Below are positions 22,201-35,000 of a DNA stretch of 64,000 nt, one piece after another; the stretch's first letter is position 1, and every line of letters starts with the position of its first letter. The stretch comes from Glandiceps talaboti (lineage: Eukaryota > Hemichordata > Enteropneusta > Spengelidae). The position numbers and the translations under genes were made by a program. The notes below the pieces were generated by a model. It was not told the origin of the DNA and did not search any database. It was given only the letters and a program-made list of their open reading frames with translations. The stretch spans positions 8,253,864-8,317,863 of the forward strand of contig NC_135550.1 in NCBI RefSeq assembly GCF_964340395.1, given 5' to 3'.

Positions 22201-25200
22201 TACCAAATCTATCAGAGTAAAATAAAATAATAATCCTAAGCGTAGCATTTAACATTCCTGCATTTTAATTGACAGAGAACTGTTTTCCGGGATCTTGGTC
22301 AAGGAGTGTTAAATAATGCGTGGGAAGGTTACAATGCAGCACTGTTTGCATATGGACAAACTGGATCCGGGAAAAGTTATTCCATGCTTGGTTACGGCCC
22401 AAATAAAGGCATTGTACCAATCACCTGTGATGAACTCTTTAAAGCTATTGATGAAAATAAAGACAATAAAAAACAACTTCAAGTTACTTATAGTATGCTG
22501 GAAATCTATAATGAACAGGTAAGTTCGAAACGTTATGCTCAAACTCAAACTCTGATGGTGGCTGTTGAAGGGTGTAAAGTTGCAGTTCAAACGTGAATAA
22601 CAAAAGGATCAAATTTCTTGCCCAGGGTGAATTTATTCCATCTTGTTATATTGCACAATTGTGATGTCTCCACATGAGGTACTTGTGTTACCACTAGTAT
22701 ATACCTTTACTGTGTGTGTGTGTCATCAGGGTCGGTGTTCACTATATTGAATGAATGAATTTTGGTAAGAGTCAAGCATTCTTACCTGTAATACAAAGAT
22801 TTTGAAAGAACTAGGAAATACTTTTAAGGTTCTCATCTTTCTTACTTTAATACAATGTTTTTCGTGTCAGCATTCTTACTTGCATTGAGTTGCAAAGATT
22901 TTGAATGAAGTAGGAAATACTCTTTTGAGTTCTCGATCTTTCTGACAAGTGTGCTACTTTAATACAATGTTTTTCTTGTCTAGAGTATGTTGTGTATATG
23001 TAAGCAAATGAACACACATGAAAACGAAAGTGAAAATTAAAGTTGACAGCTTTTTCACTGTTAAACATGGGGATTTGAGTAGACGGGTGGGTCGATCACT
23101 GCAGTCTCTAGTCAGTTATGTTAGTGAATATTCAACCAAACTTTGCAGAAAGTATGAAGTTCTCTAATCCATAATGATACTATTAAAATATCTTTGCTGT
23201 GATCTAGCCTGTCTGTTCTTTTTGACTGCACAGTGATGTCAACATTCAGGTAGTTATATGTCCAGTAAAAAAGCATAAACAAACTCATTTGAATGTAAGT
23301 TATCCCCCCCCCCCCCCCCCCGATCATTAACTTTTCACATTATTTCAACAATCTTGACAGAACATTGTTCTTATACATATAGCCAAGTCAACACACCAAT
23401 TCAACAACTGTGTCTGAAAGGTGCTTTTAGGAGTAACATGTATTGGCAAATTTCTCTATTCTGATGTCCATTGACGTGAAGAGTACGATTCCACTAGGTC
23501 TTACAATAGTGAGAGAATGATGCAGCAGAATCTAACAAACAAGCCCACACCCATCATGCTAGTAGGCATGCACACACTTAATCTAACTGAAATCCTCTGA
23601 AATAGCCCACACCTTTATGGTATAGGTCGTTGACCTCTCACCCTTGCAGTCAGAACTGGAAATATTAAAGTCACCTCAGGCTGGGTTTACTTAAAATTCA
23701 CTATAATTGTAATATTGTAAGGGAAGCTTTAGGATGTGGTTTATAGTGTACCCCAAATCAACAATGCTGGTTTTCAAACATTACTCCAGTTAATTTCCTT
23801 TACCCCAAACAGTGAACACTGGCAAAACTGGACAATCTTCTTGTGAATCTCCTTTTTTTTTTTAAAATTAAACTATAAGTGAATGCATAGAAAAAATGCT
23901 TTTATGTTATTCTAGAAGTTTGCAATAGTTGTGCCTAAATACCAATGATTTAGTGAACAATAGTAATTGTAATAGTTGTCACCTTCCGAGTAAATCGCAA
24001 TTAATACATGTCTGTCTTTCACAGCAAAGAAATTTGCCATATGTTTTCAAAGAACTTTCAGTTGCTTCACCATCTGTGACATGCTGATATACCTATGAAG
24101 ATGCACCAGTACTTTGGAACCACCTTAGTAATGACTTGAGGCTCAGGCCAATAACCTTTCTTAGTTCAATCATAGACATTTTATTTTTGATACCTGGATG
24201 TATTAAATTAGCCCTCTGGTGTTACTTTGTTAACCAAGTATAAATAAAATGATACTTAAATACAAAAATAATTGGCCTTTAAACAGTTATGACTGATGTT
24301 ATTTCCACAGGTAAGAGATTTGCTTGCCAAACCTGTTGCAGGTCAGCGGGGTCATCTAAAAGTCAGACAACATCCAAAAGCTGGTTTCTTTGTTGAGGGA
24401 CTCAAGGTAAATTAAATCTCCATTATCTTACAATTGAAGTGTTTTCTTTTGTATTAGTTGACATATAGAAAGAATGAATGTTTACCAAGGTGACACAAAG
24501 TGAGCCTCTTCTCCCCCCCCCCCAAAAAAAAAATCAATCTATAAAAATCAGAAAGATCATAATCCAAATGTTAATAAGTTGAAGAAGTGAATTGATCACA
24601 ATTTGTGATTTTGAGCCAAGAATTTTCTGCAGATCAAAATCAGATGGGGTAAATATATATGGCTCAATTTCTGTGTTTACCTTTACCTGTATTTCCTTCG
24701 TTTATTGTTCTTTGTTTTTGATTTTGTTGTTTTGGGAGTGATCACCACCTAATTCCCACAATCACACCCAGAACAACAAAATAAAATAAAAATGTCACAC
24801 TAAACAATGGAAATATAGGTAAAAATTTTGTTATTCCAGGAGTGATCGTGGGAAGGTGGCGATCACTCCTGCCGGAAATGAACAAAATTGAAAACCTGCA
24901 ATGACACTATTGAAACTGAAGGAAATTGAGGCTGTATATTCACCACATCAAATTTTAATCTAGAGTAATCAACCTTCTGATAGCTAACTTTATCTGTACA
25001 GAATAGATTCAGGTGATGTTGTCAATGAAACTCAAAGTCAAGGTTATGTATTTGATAAAAATTGCATGTCTACCCATCAGTGGTATGCAAGAAATAAGGT
25101 CACGCATTCTTAACTTTTTGCAATGAATGGAGGGTGTAAAATTGATTGTCGATGAAATACTCTTATACGAATGGCCCCTTTTGATTTGAATTGACTAGGT

Positions 25201-25955
25201 TAGCATTGATTTCACGCAAATGAGTGTGATGTAAAGGTATGCTTTAGAATTGGAGTGATCTGATTTGTAAAAGCGTTTAGTTCTTAAATGAAAGAGCAGT
25301 CATCTGTACTATTCTCACAATTTGTTTGAATGATGTGTAAATAAATAAATAAAGTGACTTAGCAACAACTAAACTGATTTCTCGTATCTTTGAAGAAATT
25401 ATTTTCTGTTTGAAAAATATGTCAAAGTTTTTATCTGTGTTATATGTGTTCATAAATTTACATTCCATTAAACCAACATTGTAGAAAATTGCCATTAACT
25501 TCCCCGATTTTTCTCTTCTGTAACTGCTGCTGGTATAAATATGTTTATACCAATATTTGTCTTCATTTAGTAATTTTGCTGTCTTTGAAATTACAAATTG
25601 TGTTAATAAACTTATCAAAACTGTACATGTTTTTTGTGTAAATTTTATCATATTGCATATTGTTCTGCCTGTATGACTGATTACTATTATACCAATGTGC
25701 AGTGATTTTGCTATCTTTGAAATACAAATTGTGATTCCGCAAACTTCAAAATGTTATTGTTTTTTATCCATATTCAGTCAGTTCCTGTTAAAAACTACAA
25801 ACAAATAGAACGATTGATGGATGATGGTACCATGAACAGAACAACAGCATCTACCAACATGAATGCTACAAGTAGTAGATCTCATATGGTTATTACAATC
25901 AAATTTAAACAGGTAAGACTTGGGGTATTTGATTCCCCCTCCCCTTCCCATTTAT

Positions 25956-26003
<48 letters not shown>

Positions 26004-29000
26004 ATATATATATATATATATATATGCATCTTTATCTATCTGTTTCTTTGTTTTGTTTATTTATTCTTTCATTTGCTTATTTATTTATTTATTTATTTAT
26101 CTATTTAAATATTCAACAACACAACAATCAGCTACGGAAGCTGTCTTATGGTTGCCAAGTTGAATAAAATGAAAAGTAAAAAATTAGTTAAGAAAAATAA
26201 GAACAAAACAAATTACAGCACAACACAACAGTGTTCAAAATATGGAAATGAAAAACACAAACATTTTCTACAGCTATAAAAACCATTGGTCCATGGGTGG
26301 TGTTGCTATATCATGTAAAAAAGTTTGATAAACACATCAAATACATTTTAAAAATGTTTTTTAAACTCCCAAGGAGACTTAACATGTATATTACTGTAAA
26401 CCTGGAACTTATAGCTACCCTAGGACTTTATTTTTGCTTATTTCGCTGGACAACAAAAACACACTGAAAAATGAGTAGTCACTAAAATGCCTTCTTGTAC
26501 ATGAACACAATGTACCAGTTTGGTACTTAGTGAAAATTTATAGGTCTTTGAAAACTAGTTGAAGACTTAAGAAAAACGCAAAATATTCTTAAGGTGAAAG
26601 GTTTTTACAGTAGTCTGTCAACTACTGAGCAGTGTTACTGGTTGAATCTATCATACCAATACTATAACATGAATTATTCTCTATCCATAGAGTATTTTGA
26701 CAGAGCCATCATTTCACGTCAGCTATTAATATATTGTATATTACATGACTATCCTGACAATTATAGAAAAGCTAAGATTATTTCCAAATTGGTAAATATA
26801 TTGTACCATGTACTACCTAGTCTAGTCCCAGTATTTGGTATCATTACGATTTACACCACTGGTTTAGTTATACAGACCATGTTGGCATCCAGACTGTGTG
26901 CTACCACAAGAAAGGTGAACATAATACTCATAATAGTAGCTAAAACTTATTACTTCCCAAATGGACTTTGTGTATTGTTATTGATTGTTGGTCTGTAACT
27001 AACTTCGATATGTGTTGAGTAGACAGCTGGGTTGTTATTTACTGTGAATAGCTAAGAGGATTAAATGAGGCAATGTGACATATATTATAGCCAGGCTATA
27101 ACATGTCAATACAGTCAACCTATCTTTTAGCGTTACGCAAACTCTTCAGGCATTTTTTCTTCATTTATTTGAGCAAATTATTTTTTTGAAACCCACACAA
27201 TGTGACATATATTATAGCCAGGCTATAACATGTCAATACAGTCAACCTATCTTTTAGCGTTACGCAAACTCTTCAGGCATATTTTCTTCATTTATTTGAG
27301 TAAATTACTTTTTTTGAAACCCACACAACTGTATTTGTTTGTGTGAAATGATAATTGTAACCTGACTGAGTGATTACAAAACAGTCAGATGAATGCCTAA
27401 ATCTGTAATGCTATCTGCGGCATTCAACCTCAAGACTCTTTGTCAGGTGAAGAGATAATTTGATAGTATCAATAATACCATGGTGTACATGTAGATCTAG
27501 ACTAGGTAGTCCTGTAAGGTATCAGGTCAGATTTAAACCTCCACTCACAGAGACCACATACAGACTAAGACTAGGTGAACACGTGTAGCCTTGGCAGTCC
27601 TAGTAACTCAGCCTAGTTCCTATACGATATCGTTACAATTTACACCTCCACCCACTGGTTTAGTTAGAGACCACGTTGGCATCCAAACCATAGTATTAAA
27701 CTGGGAACATTTTTTTTTAAAGTTAAGTAAGAATGCATTTCCTTTTTATAATAATACAAAACTAAAAATGAATAACAAACTCAAAACATATGAAGACTAT
27801 AAAAACCTCCCAAGGGTCTGGTGCCAGTTACTCTAGTTCCTATACGGTATGGTTACAATTTGCACCTCCACACACGTTTAGTTAGCGATCACGTTGGCAT
27901 CCAGACTTGGTGCCAGTCTACCTCTCCTCCTAATATCATGACTATCAACTGTGTTGTCACAAAGATCAGAAGTGATTAGTACTCTATTAATGATCAACGT
28001 AAAGTGTGTTTGTCACAATTACTTTATTGTGTAATCAACAATGACTCCATTTATTAACAGATACTAAAGAAGTTTTAAGAAGTTAATCAAAAATATATCA
28101 AGTGTCTGCCACAGGCACTTGAATTAATCGGTATAATAATGATCTATTTTGTAATAATGAAATTCCCATGTGACAATGTCAACAATAGTACTGATTCATT
28201 CTATTTCCTGTGCCAGCAGTCTACACTATAGTCACTTGATGTACTCTATACATTTGAGAGAGAAAAGGGTGTGAAATCACTTGAATTACAGAAACATATA
28301 AAATGTAAAAAAAAACAATAGGATTCAACAATTGTCTAACCCTGCCATACAACTACTGTAAAAACTCTCCAGTAACACCATTAATAGGAAAAGTACAACA
28401 CTTTTGACAAGTCAGTAATATTAGAGGTCAGAGGTTAATATGTACACATTGTCATGCACTCAGTGACTAGGCAGTTTACATTCAATAAGTCATAATATGT
28501 TCAGATTTACCACAAGTGTTACAAAACTGAACATTTTCAACTTTTTAAATAAAATAGATAAAACTTTCAATTTAACACAGCTAGATGATAGATTAATGAG
28601 ACAGGAATTTAATACCATGTCATGTTTCAGCTAAGAATTCATTGTAATCCTTATTCGGCAATTTACTATAGAAAAGTTTTGTCATTTCCTTTTTTTGTGT
28701 CAAAGATATGAATCTTGGCAATGAAATGTCAAATCGGGGATTATTACATTGACAGTACACTAACCTAGAATCTAAGCATTTTGACTTCAATGCTTTCAAG
28801 AAGGAAAGTATTGGATATATTTAGATTCTAGGGTAACTACACACATACATCTACAGTCAGTTGTCAGACTACACTGATATATAATGCAGTCTGATATCAG
28901 TTGATCAGTGAATCCATAGAACTTTTTTTTTATAAAACATACTTTATTATCCCTCACGGGGAAACTTATTGACTTGCAACAACACAGAAGAAATACATAA

Positions 29001-32000
29001 ACACTGTAAAATATGAAAAACAACATTAAACTAAAGTACGAAGATGTTGAAAACTCAGTAGAAGAGTAGATAAAAATATAAACACACACTTCCTTTATTT
29101 CTTACATTCTCTGAATAAGTATTATGGTCGAAGTTCGAGTTCTTTTTAAAAATTACCATTAAAAACTAAAATTTCATGTTTGAAAAGTAACATATTTGCT
29201 GATAATAATGGTATACTCAGCAAAAAGAATGTTAATTCGGGTATTTTTTGGTGTTACACAGGTTTTCATCAATGATGTTGGAGAAAGCACCACTAAAAGC
29301 AGTGAAATAAATTTAGTTGATTTGGCAGGAAGTGAAAGGGCTGATTCAACAGGTGCTACGGGAGATAGATTGAAAGAAGGTTCGGCCATCAATCAAAGTT
29401 TGTCATCATTGGGAAATGTTATCAGGTATGTATATACGAACAGAAAAATAGCGATGAAAGTCTTATGGCAAATTCACACTTAAAATAAACTTTAAGGGAA
29501 GAGTCTGCCATTTATCGGAATTATTTTTGGGCAAATGTTATCAGGTTTTAACAATAACACAAAATTGTTGACTTTTTGTTGCAAATTTAGATTTTTGATT
29601 CAAATTGTTTAAGGAAAATTTTGAATCTGGCTAAAATTTATATGAAAATTAGTTCACTGTAAATTGCTAAAATGTTGATCAATGTGTTCATAATTGTGAT
29701 TTTGAATTTGAGTTCTGTTATCTGAAATAGAATCTTACCACCTCGGCATTAGCAAACATTTCATTTCACAAATAATGACTTCCTCTATATGTGCTATGTA
29801 TATTAATATTTAAATTCTGAGTTCAAAACTACTACAAGATAATGACTCCAGAGCAACAAAATAATCTTTTTGGGTGTTATTTAATAATCTGATTACTTTA
29901 ACATCAAAATTACAACATTTTTACAGACATGAAAATTACTGCTATAATTCTGGTCCAATTCTCAGCATTTTAGTTCATGTCACAGGATGAATATAGAACA
30001 AGAAGGTTGATTTATTCTCACACTTTCACACTTGTCTAGATGGTAACCCATTGGGTTTGAATCTAAAGATCTCTAGGTTATGTAAAAGAGATCTTCAAAT
30101 TCAAACCCAACGGATATAGCCTATAAACTATTCTCACACTTGCCTATATATTTACCTAGTATATTTCAGATGAATCCCTCCACCTCCTTCAGCTGAAATA
30201 TACTAGGTACATTATTTACGGTCAGAGTTTGGCGCTACTGCTAGAAGATTGACACTAATTCTATAATATACTTTTACCTCCCCAATTTCCGTGGGTGTCT
30301 AATATCAAGAGAATCAACAGGTGTCTGCTATACTAACAATGGTATCGTAATATTAGTACTAACACAACTTTAGATTTCAGTGAATGGCCTTGAATAGAAC
30401 AATTACGCAACCTTTAAAATGCAATTAAAATGTGAAACTGTAATATATTTAACATTTAAATTAACATTTAGATTACTTTCACTAGTGTTTAATCTTAATA
30501 ATAGCATATTGTTTCTTTCACACAGATTACCAATAAAATCAGTCTCCTGATAAAAAATCGTACTTTGAATAGATTTCTATTCTTACCAAAACTATGATTG
30601 TTGTATATATCAAATACTTAACAATAGCTTGTTTAGTATTAATATTTTTAAAATATATTATTCTTTTATTTCTTGGGATATATTTTCCGAATAATTTTTT
30701 ACAATTTCAATTCCAAATATATTACAACAATATGTATATATCAATTCAAGCAGTGTTTTTATTGTTTTTGTACAAATTCAGTCCTTATTTTGCCAGCTTT
30801 ATACGACCGTTTGAAAAAATACACGTCATTTTTTGCATAAATAGTATTCCAGTCTGCATTGTTATTGTGTTCATCTATCTAACTTATAATTTGCTTCATT
30901 TACTTCTTTTACACTTCATCAAACTCACACGGAAGTGTTGTGACTGATGAGTACCTTATCTTAGGGGTTGAAGTAATTTCAAAGAAGTTAAAGTAAAATA
31001 AAATAAAAATCCAGCCTACCTACACTATTTTCTGAAGTCCGACATGGTATTAGCAACAAAACTTGTTATTTTAGTCATCATCATTATTTTTGTCTTATGT
31101 AGTGCATTGGCAGATCTAGCTATGGGGAAGAAGAAAGTAATGGTGCCATACAGAGATTCCGTCTTGACTAAACTCCTACAAGGTGCCCTGGGTGGTAACA
31201 GTAAGACTATTATGGTATGTACAATGTACTGATACATGTATTAAACCGATCATCATTCATTGGTCGTGAAAGCAAAACTGATGAAAAAAAGAGTATGGTT
31301 ACAAAAAATTGAGAATGATCAATATTGGCTAACAGAATGTTCATGGGCCAGAAGCAAAAAAAAAAATTTAAAATTAAAATTAAAAGTTGACATTTTGAGA
31401 ATAATCCTTCTATTATGAGAGCTAAAGTCCTTACACTTTTTATGTCAATGTAGGATGGAGTGTAATTAGAACATCCCAGTAAGCAACAACAAAAATATTG
31501 ACTTTTTATTTCAAATTTAGATTCTTGATTCAAATTGTATTCATTTATAATACAGACAAAGTGAAATTGTGAGGACACGGTGTTCTATCTTTTCATCACA
31601 GTCACATAAGCAAGGCTATTTCAAAATTCTGCTGAAAAAAAAAACACTCCCCAATTTTACATTTTTTTCATTTCCCAGATTGCTGCCCTGAGTCCAGCTG
31701 ATATTAACTATGACGAGACGTTATCCACACTGAGGTATGCAGACAGAGCTAAGAAGATTCAAAATAAAGCTGTCATCAATGAAAGCCCTACAGATCGACT
31801 CATTCGGGAATTGAAAGAAGAGAATGCCAAATTAATGGCCATGTTATCAAAACAAGGAATTGGGAAACAAGCCGGCTTTGGAGGTAAGAGGATTTCACCC
31901 GATGTATTTTGGTTACAAGCCAATTGTATTGTAATGATAATCAGGATTTAAGAAGGTGGATAATTGTGTCTAGAGACCACCCCTCCCCCTCCCCCCCCCC

Positions 32001-35000
32001 CCCCCCCCCTCACAACAAACTCCCTGTTGTCAAGGATGTAATGCCGGAAGTATCTACACACACCCAGTATTAATTACCAAACACAATGTACTTGATGTCA
32101 TACAAAAAGAGACGCCCAGTGGTGTACAAAAAGAGACTCCCAGCAGGTGTGCTATCTTTTACAACACTCTCACAGGAGATTTGGTCTGTTTGCAGTACCT
32201 CATTGAACCAATACAAATAAAAGCTTTTATTGTTGGTAAACATTCTAGAAATTTCTGTTGCATGATCATTGTAAAAGTACATAAAGTATTATAGCTACTC
32301 TCAGACTCGGGAAATTATTGTCAATAATACAAAATTCCAGTTTTGTAAGCATTCTCATCAGTATTGTTAGCAATACAATAATTTTCCTGCCCTTTGAGGA
32401 GCAATTATTGTTTATTTAATATGAACTGGAAATAAAAAAAAACCCTTCATTTTCACAAGGTAGAAGTAGTTTTCTAATGCTGCCAAATTACAGAAAATGT
32501 GTAACGTTTCCATTTGCTGTTGTAGTACTTTATTTCCTGGTTGGTTGTGTGTGATGTGCATGTTGGTACTCACAGCTATATTCACTCCCCCCACCCCTCC
32601 CCCAACATAGTCATGAAAGTATTAAACTCTATATTTGTCATTTTGATACAATGTACAACTCGTGAAAAAACACCAGTGCATTTGCTTGCTTTTGTCGTTG
32701 TATGAAGTCTTTCCTTAGCTCAGTTCATTGAAGCAAATGCACCGGTGTTTGTTTTTTTTTGTGCAGGTTGTATAACATGATCATTATGACATATGACTTG
32801 TGGCAACATAGAAAATTGGCATTTTTATTTATTTGAATAAAATTGTCAAAAATGTTTTCTTTACAAATGGAAAAAAAAAAGATGATAAATATAACAAAAA
32901 AATTACTACATTTAAGCTAATTATTAATATAGAAATGAAGAAGGCATACATGCAGGTGATTGACAGAAAAATATTGACAGAATTCCAAGTTACAGCTGTT
33001 TGTGAATAGTGTAAAGATCATTAAAATAAGTAAATGCAATTGTCTTAAATTTTACACATATCACTTATTATACAATGTAAATATACCCAGAAACCCATAC
33101 ACAGTCACTAACTCAGTTAGTAACCTGTTATACAGTTATGGCCAAGATACACTAAGCAATTTGGTGAGCAATTTGTCACATGTGAGACGAGGCTAGTAAC
33201 AACAACTGCATGTCCGTGTTGCCCAGTAAATTGCCACATGTATGCACAGTGCAGACATGTGGCAATTCACTGGGCAACACGAGAAGCAACTTGCAACGAA
33301 TTGCCGAAAATCCGACATGTCGATATTTCCTGGCAACACTGCAAGGCCCTGCAATTACGTATGAACACATGTGACAAATTTCTTAGTGCAATATTGCTCA
33401 CCAAATTGTCTTGTGTATTGTGGCCTTTAGATGTTTATTTTTTATAACTTCTCCTGTGTTATGTCTGATCTGATTGAAAATTTATGTGACAAGTAAGTAT
33501 AATAAATATACCAAACTCTGACCCTTTACTGACTGTTTCTGTTTGTCAAGAACTTAGTCCGCCAGTGTAACTGTCATGTTAAAATTATGAATTGTCCAGA
33601 GCTGTAAATACAGTGTTTTCCCCAGGATAGATATGAAGGATATTGACTAATTAGCATACTTTGCATAAATATTTGCATAATTAACATGTCATTTGTATGT
33701 GATGTTGGGAAATGGGAAATCTAAACTCCAAAAAAAAACAGGCATATACATTATATACACGTATTTAAACCAATTAAAACAATTTAAAATCAAATATATT
33801 TCATTTACGACATGGATTTCTGAGAATGCACACAGCGCCTATCAAGTCCCACTAAACCATACCAACATTATAAAAGAAACAAAAAAGTTTGATGTGTAGA
33901 AATGCAATGTGTGATCAATATGTAATAATCTACTCAGTAATATTTTGGAAGGCAAGACAAAACTCAAAAGTATTTTTTTTTTAAATGATTGCATAACTAA
34001 TAACATACTGAAAGTGCAAGAATAAAATCCAACAGTATGTTTATGTGAATTACATCGAAAAAAAAAATTTCCCATTGGGAATTGTCATCTAAAAATTTAC
34101 TTCTACATCCGATGAATGAAACTTTAATTGGAATTAAACTCTCCGAGGAAAATGATGTGATTCTGATGTAATACAAGGAAATGAACTCTACATTCTAATG
34201 TGTGCGTTTAGCTGTTGTTGACTATCTATTAGTCAGTTCATTGATTTCTTTGACACACCTGAAGGACACTTGGCCCAGCCTTCTGTGTGATAACAATTTT
34301 GAATCGGATTTTAAAGCTAACGGCAACAGTTTCATTTCGTCAACTTGGAAGCATATTGTAACATCCAAACACCGTAAATGTCACTCTCCTTTAAAGAGGC
34401 ACAAGCCAAGTTTTGTATGCTTTTAGGTATAGTTTTTGATGTATATTTATAAGGTGCTTGTAGTAATTTACTTACTGCAAGCACATTTAACCTCCACTTG
34501 CGATAAACTGAACTCAAATTGGGTATTAAGATATAACCCACAAATGATCTGATAACGTAGTTTATCATTAAAAATGTTCAGGAAACCCCCTATTGTGCAA
34601 TCAATAGTTCTAACAATGTCAGAAGTATACAAAGCATGCATTGACATTAAAATCATTTTAAAATAGTTTTAATCAAAGTTATTATGCAAATATTTTCACT
34701 TGAGTAAAAAATACTTACAAACTCGGGTTGTACCACTTTAATTCTAACACCCCCTAACACCCTAAATATCACTGACCCCTTAATGTTTTGTGTAAGTTTC
34801 ACTATAAGGTTAGCCTACCTGTAGACATGAGAAAAGCTATCTCTAGTACACTATTCCACTATCCTAACTGAATTTTCGCCCCAAACAATAGCGAAAATTT
34901 AAAAAAATGAAAATGTCAGTTAGCAGAATAGTGTAGCGATATCTGTTCTCAAGTCTACAGGTATTAAGCTAGTAGCTACTATAAGGTTATAGAAAATTTG

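Noticed and set aside
26594-26998. 134-codon open frame in KIF28 intron 5
   Set aside because: Begins with GTG, overlaps a dispersed repeat copy and reads as random AT-rich sequence.
30040-30060. tRNA-like GGGTTTGAATC box
   Set aside because: No A box or cloverleaf could be built around it. It is part of a hairpin arm.
30594-30947. 117-codon hydrophobic frame resembling a membrane protein
   Set aside because: The Ile/Leu/Phe/Tyr richness follows from the very AT-rich sequence. No conserved motif, within an intron.
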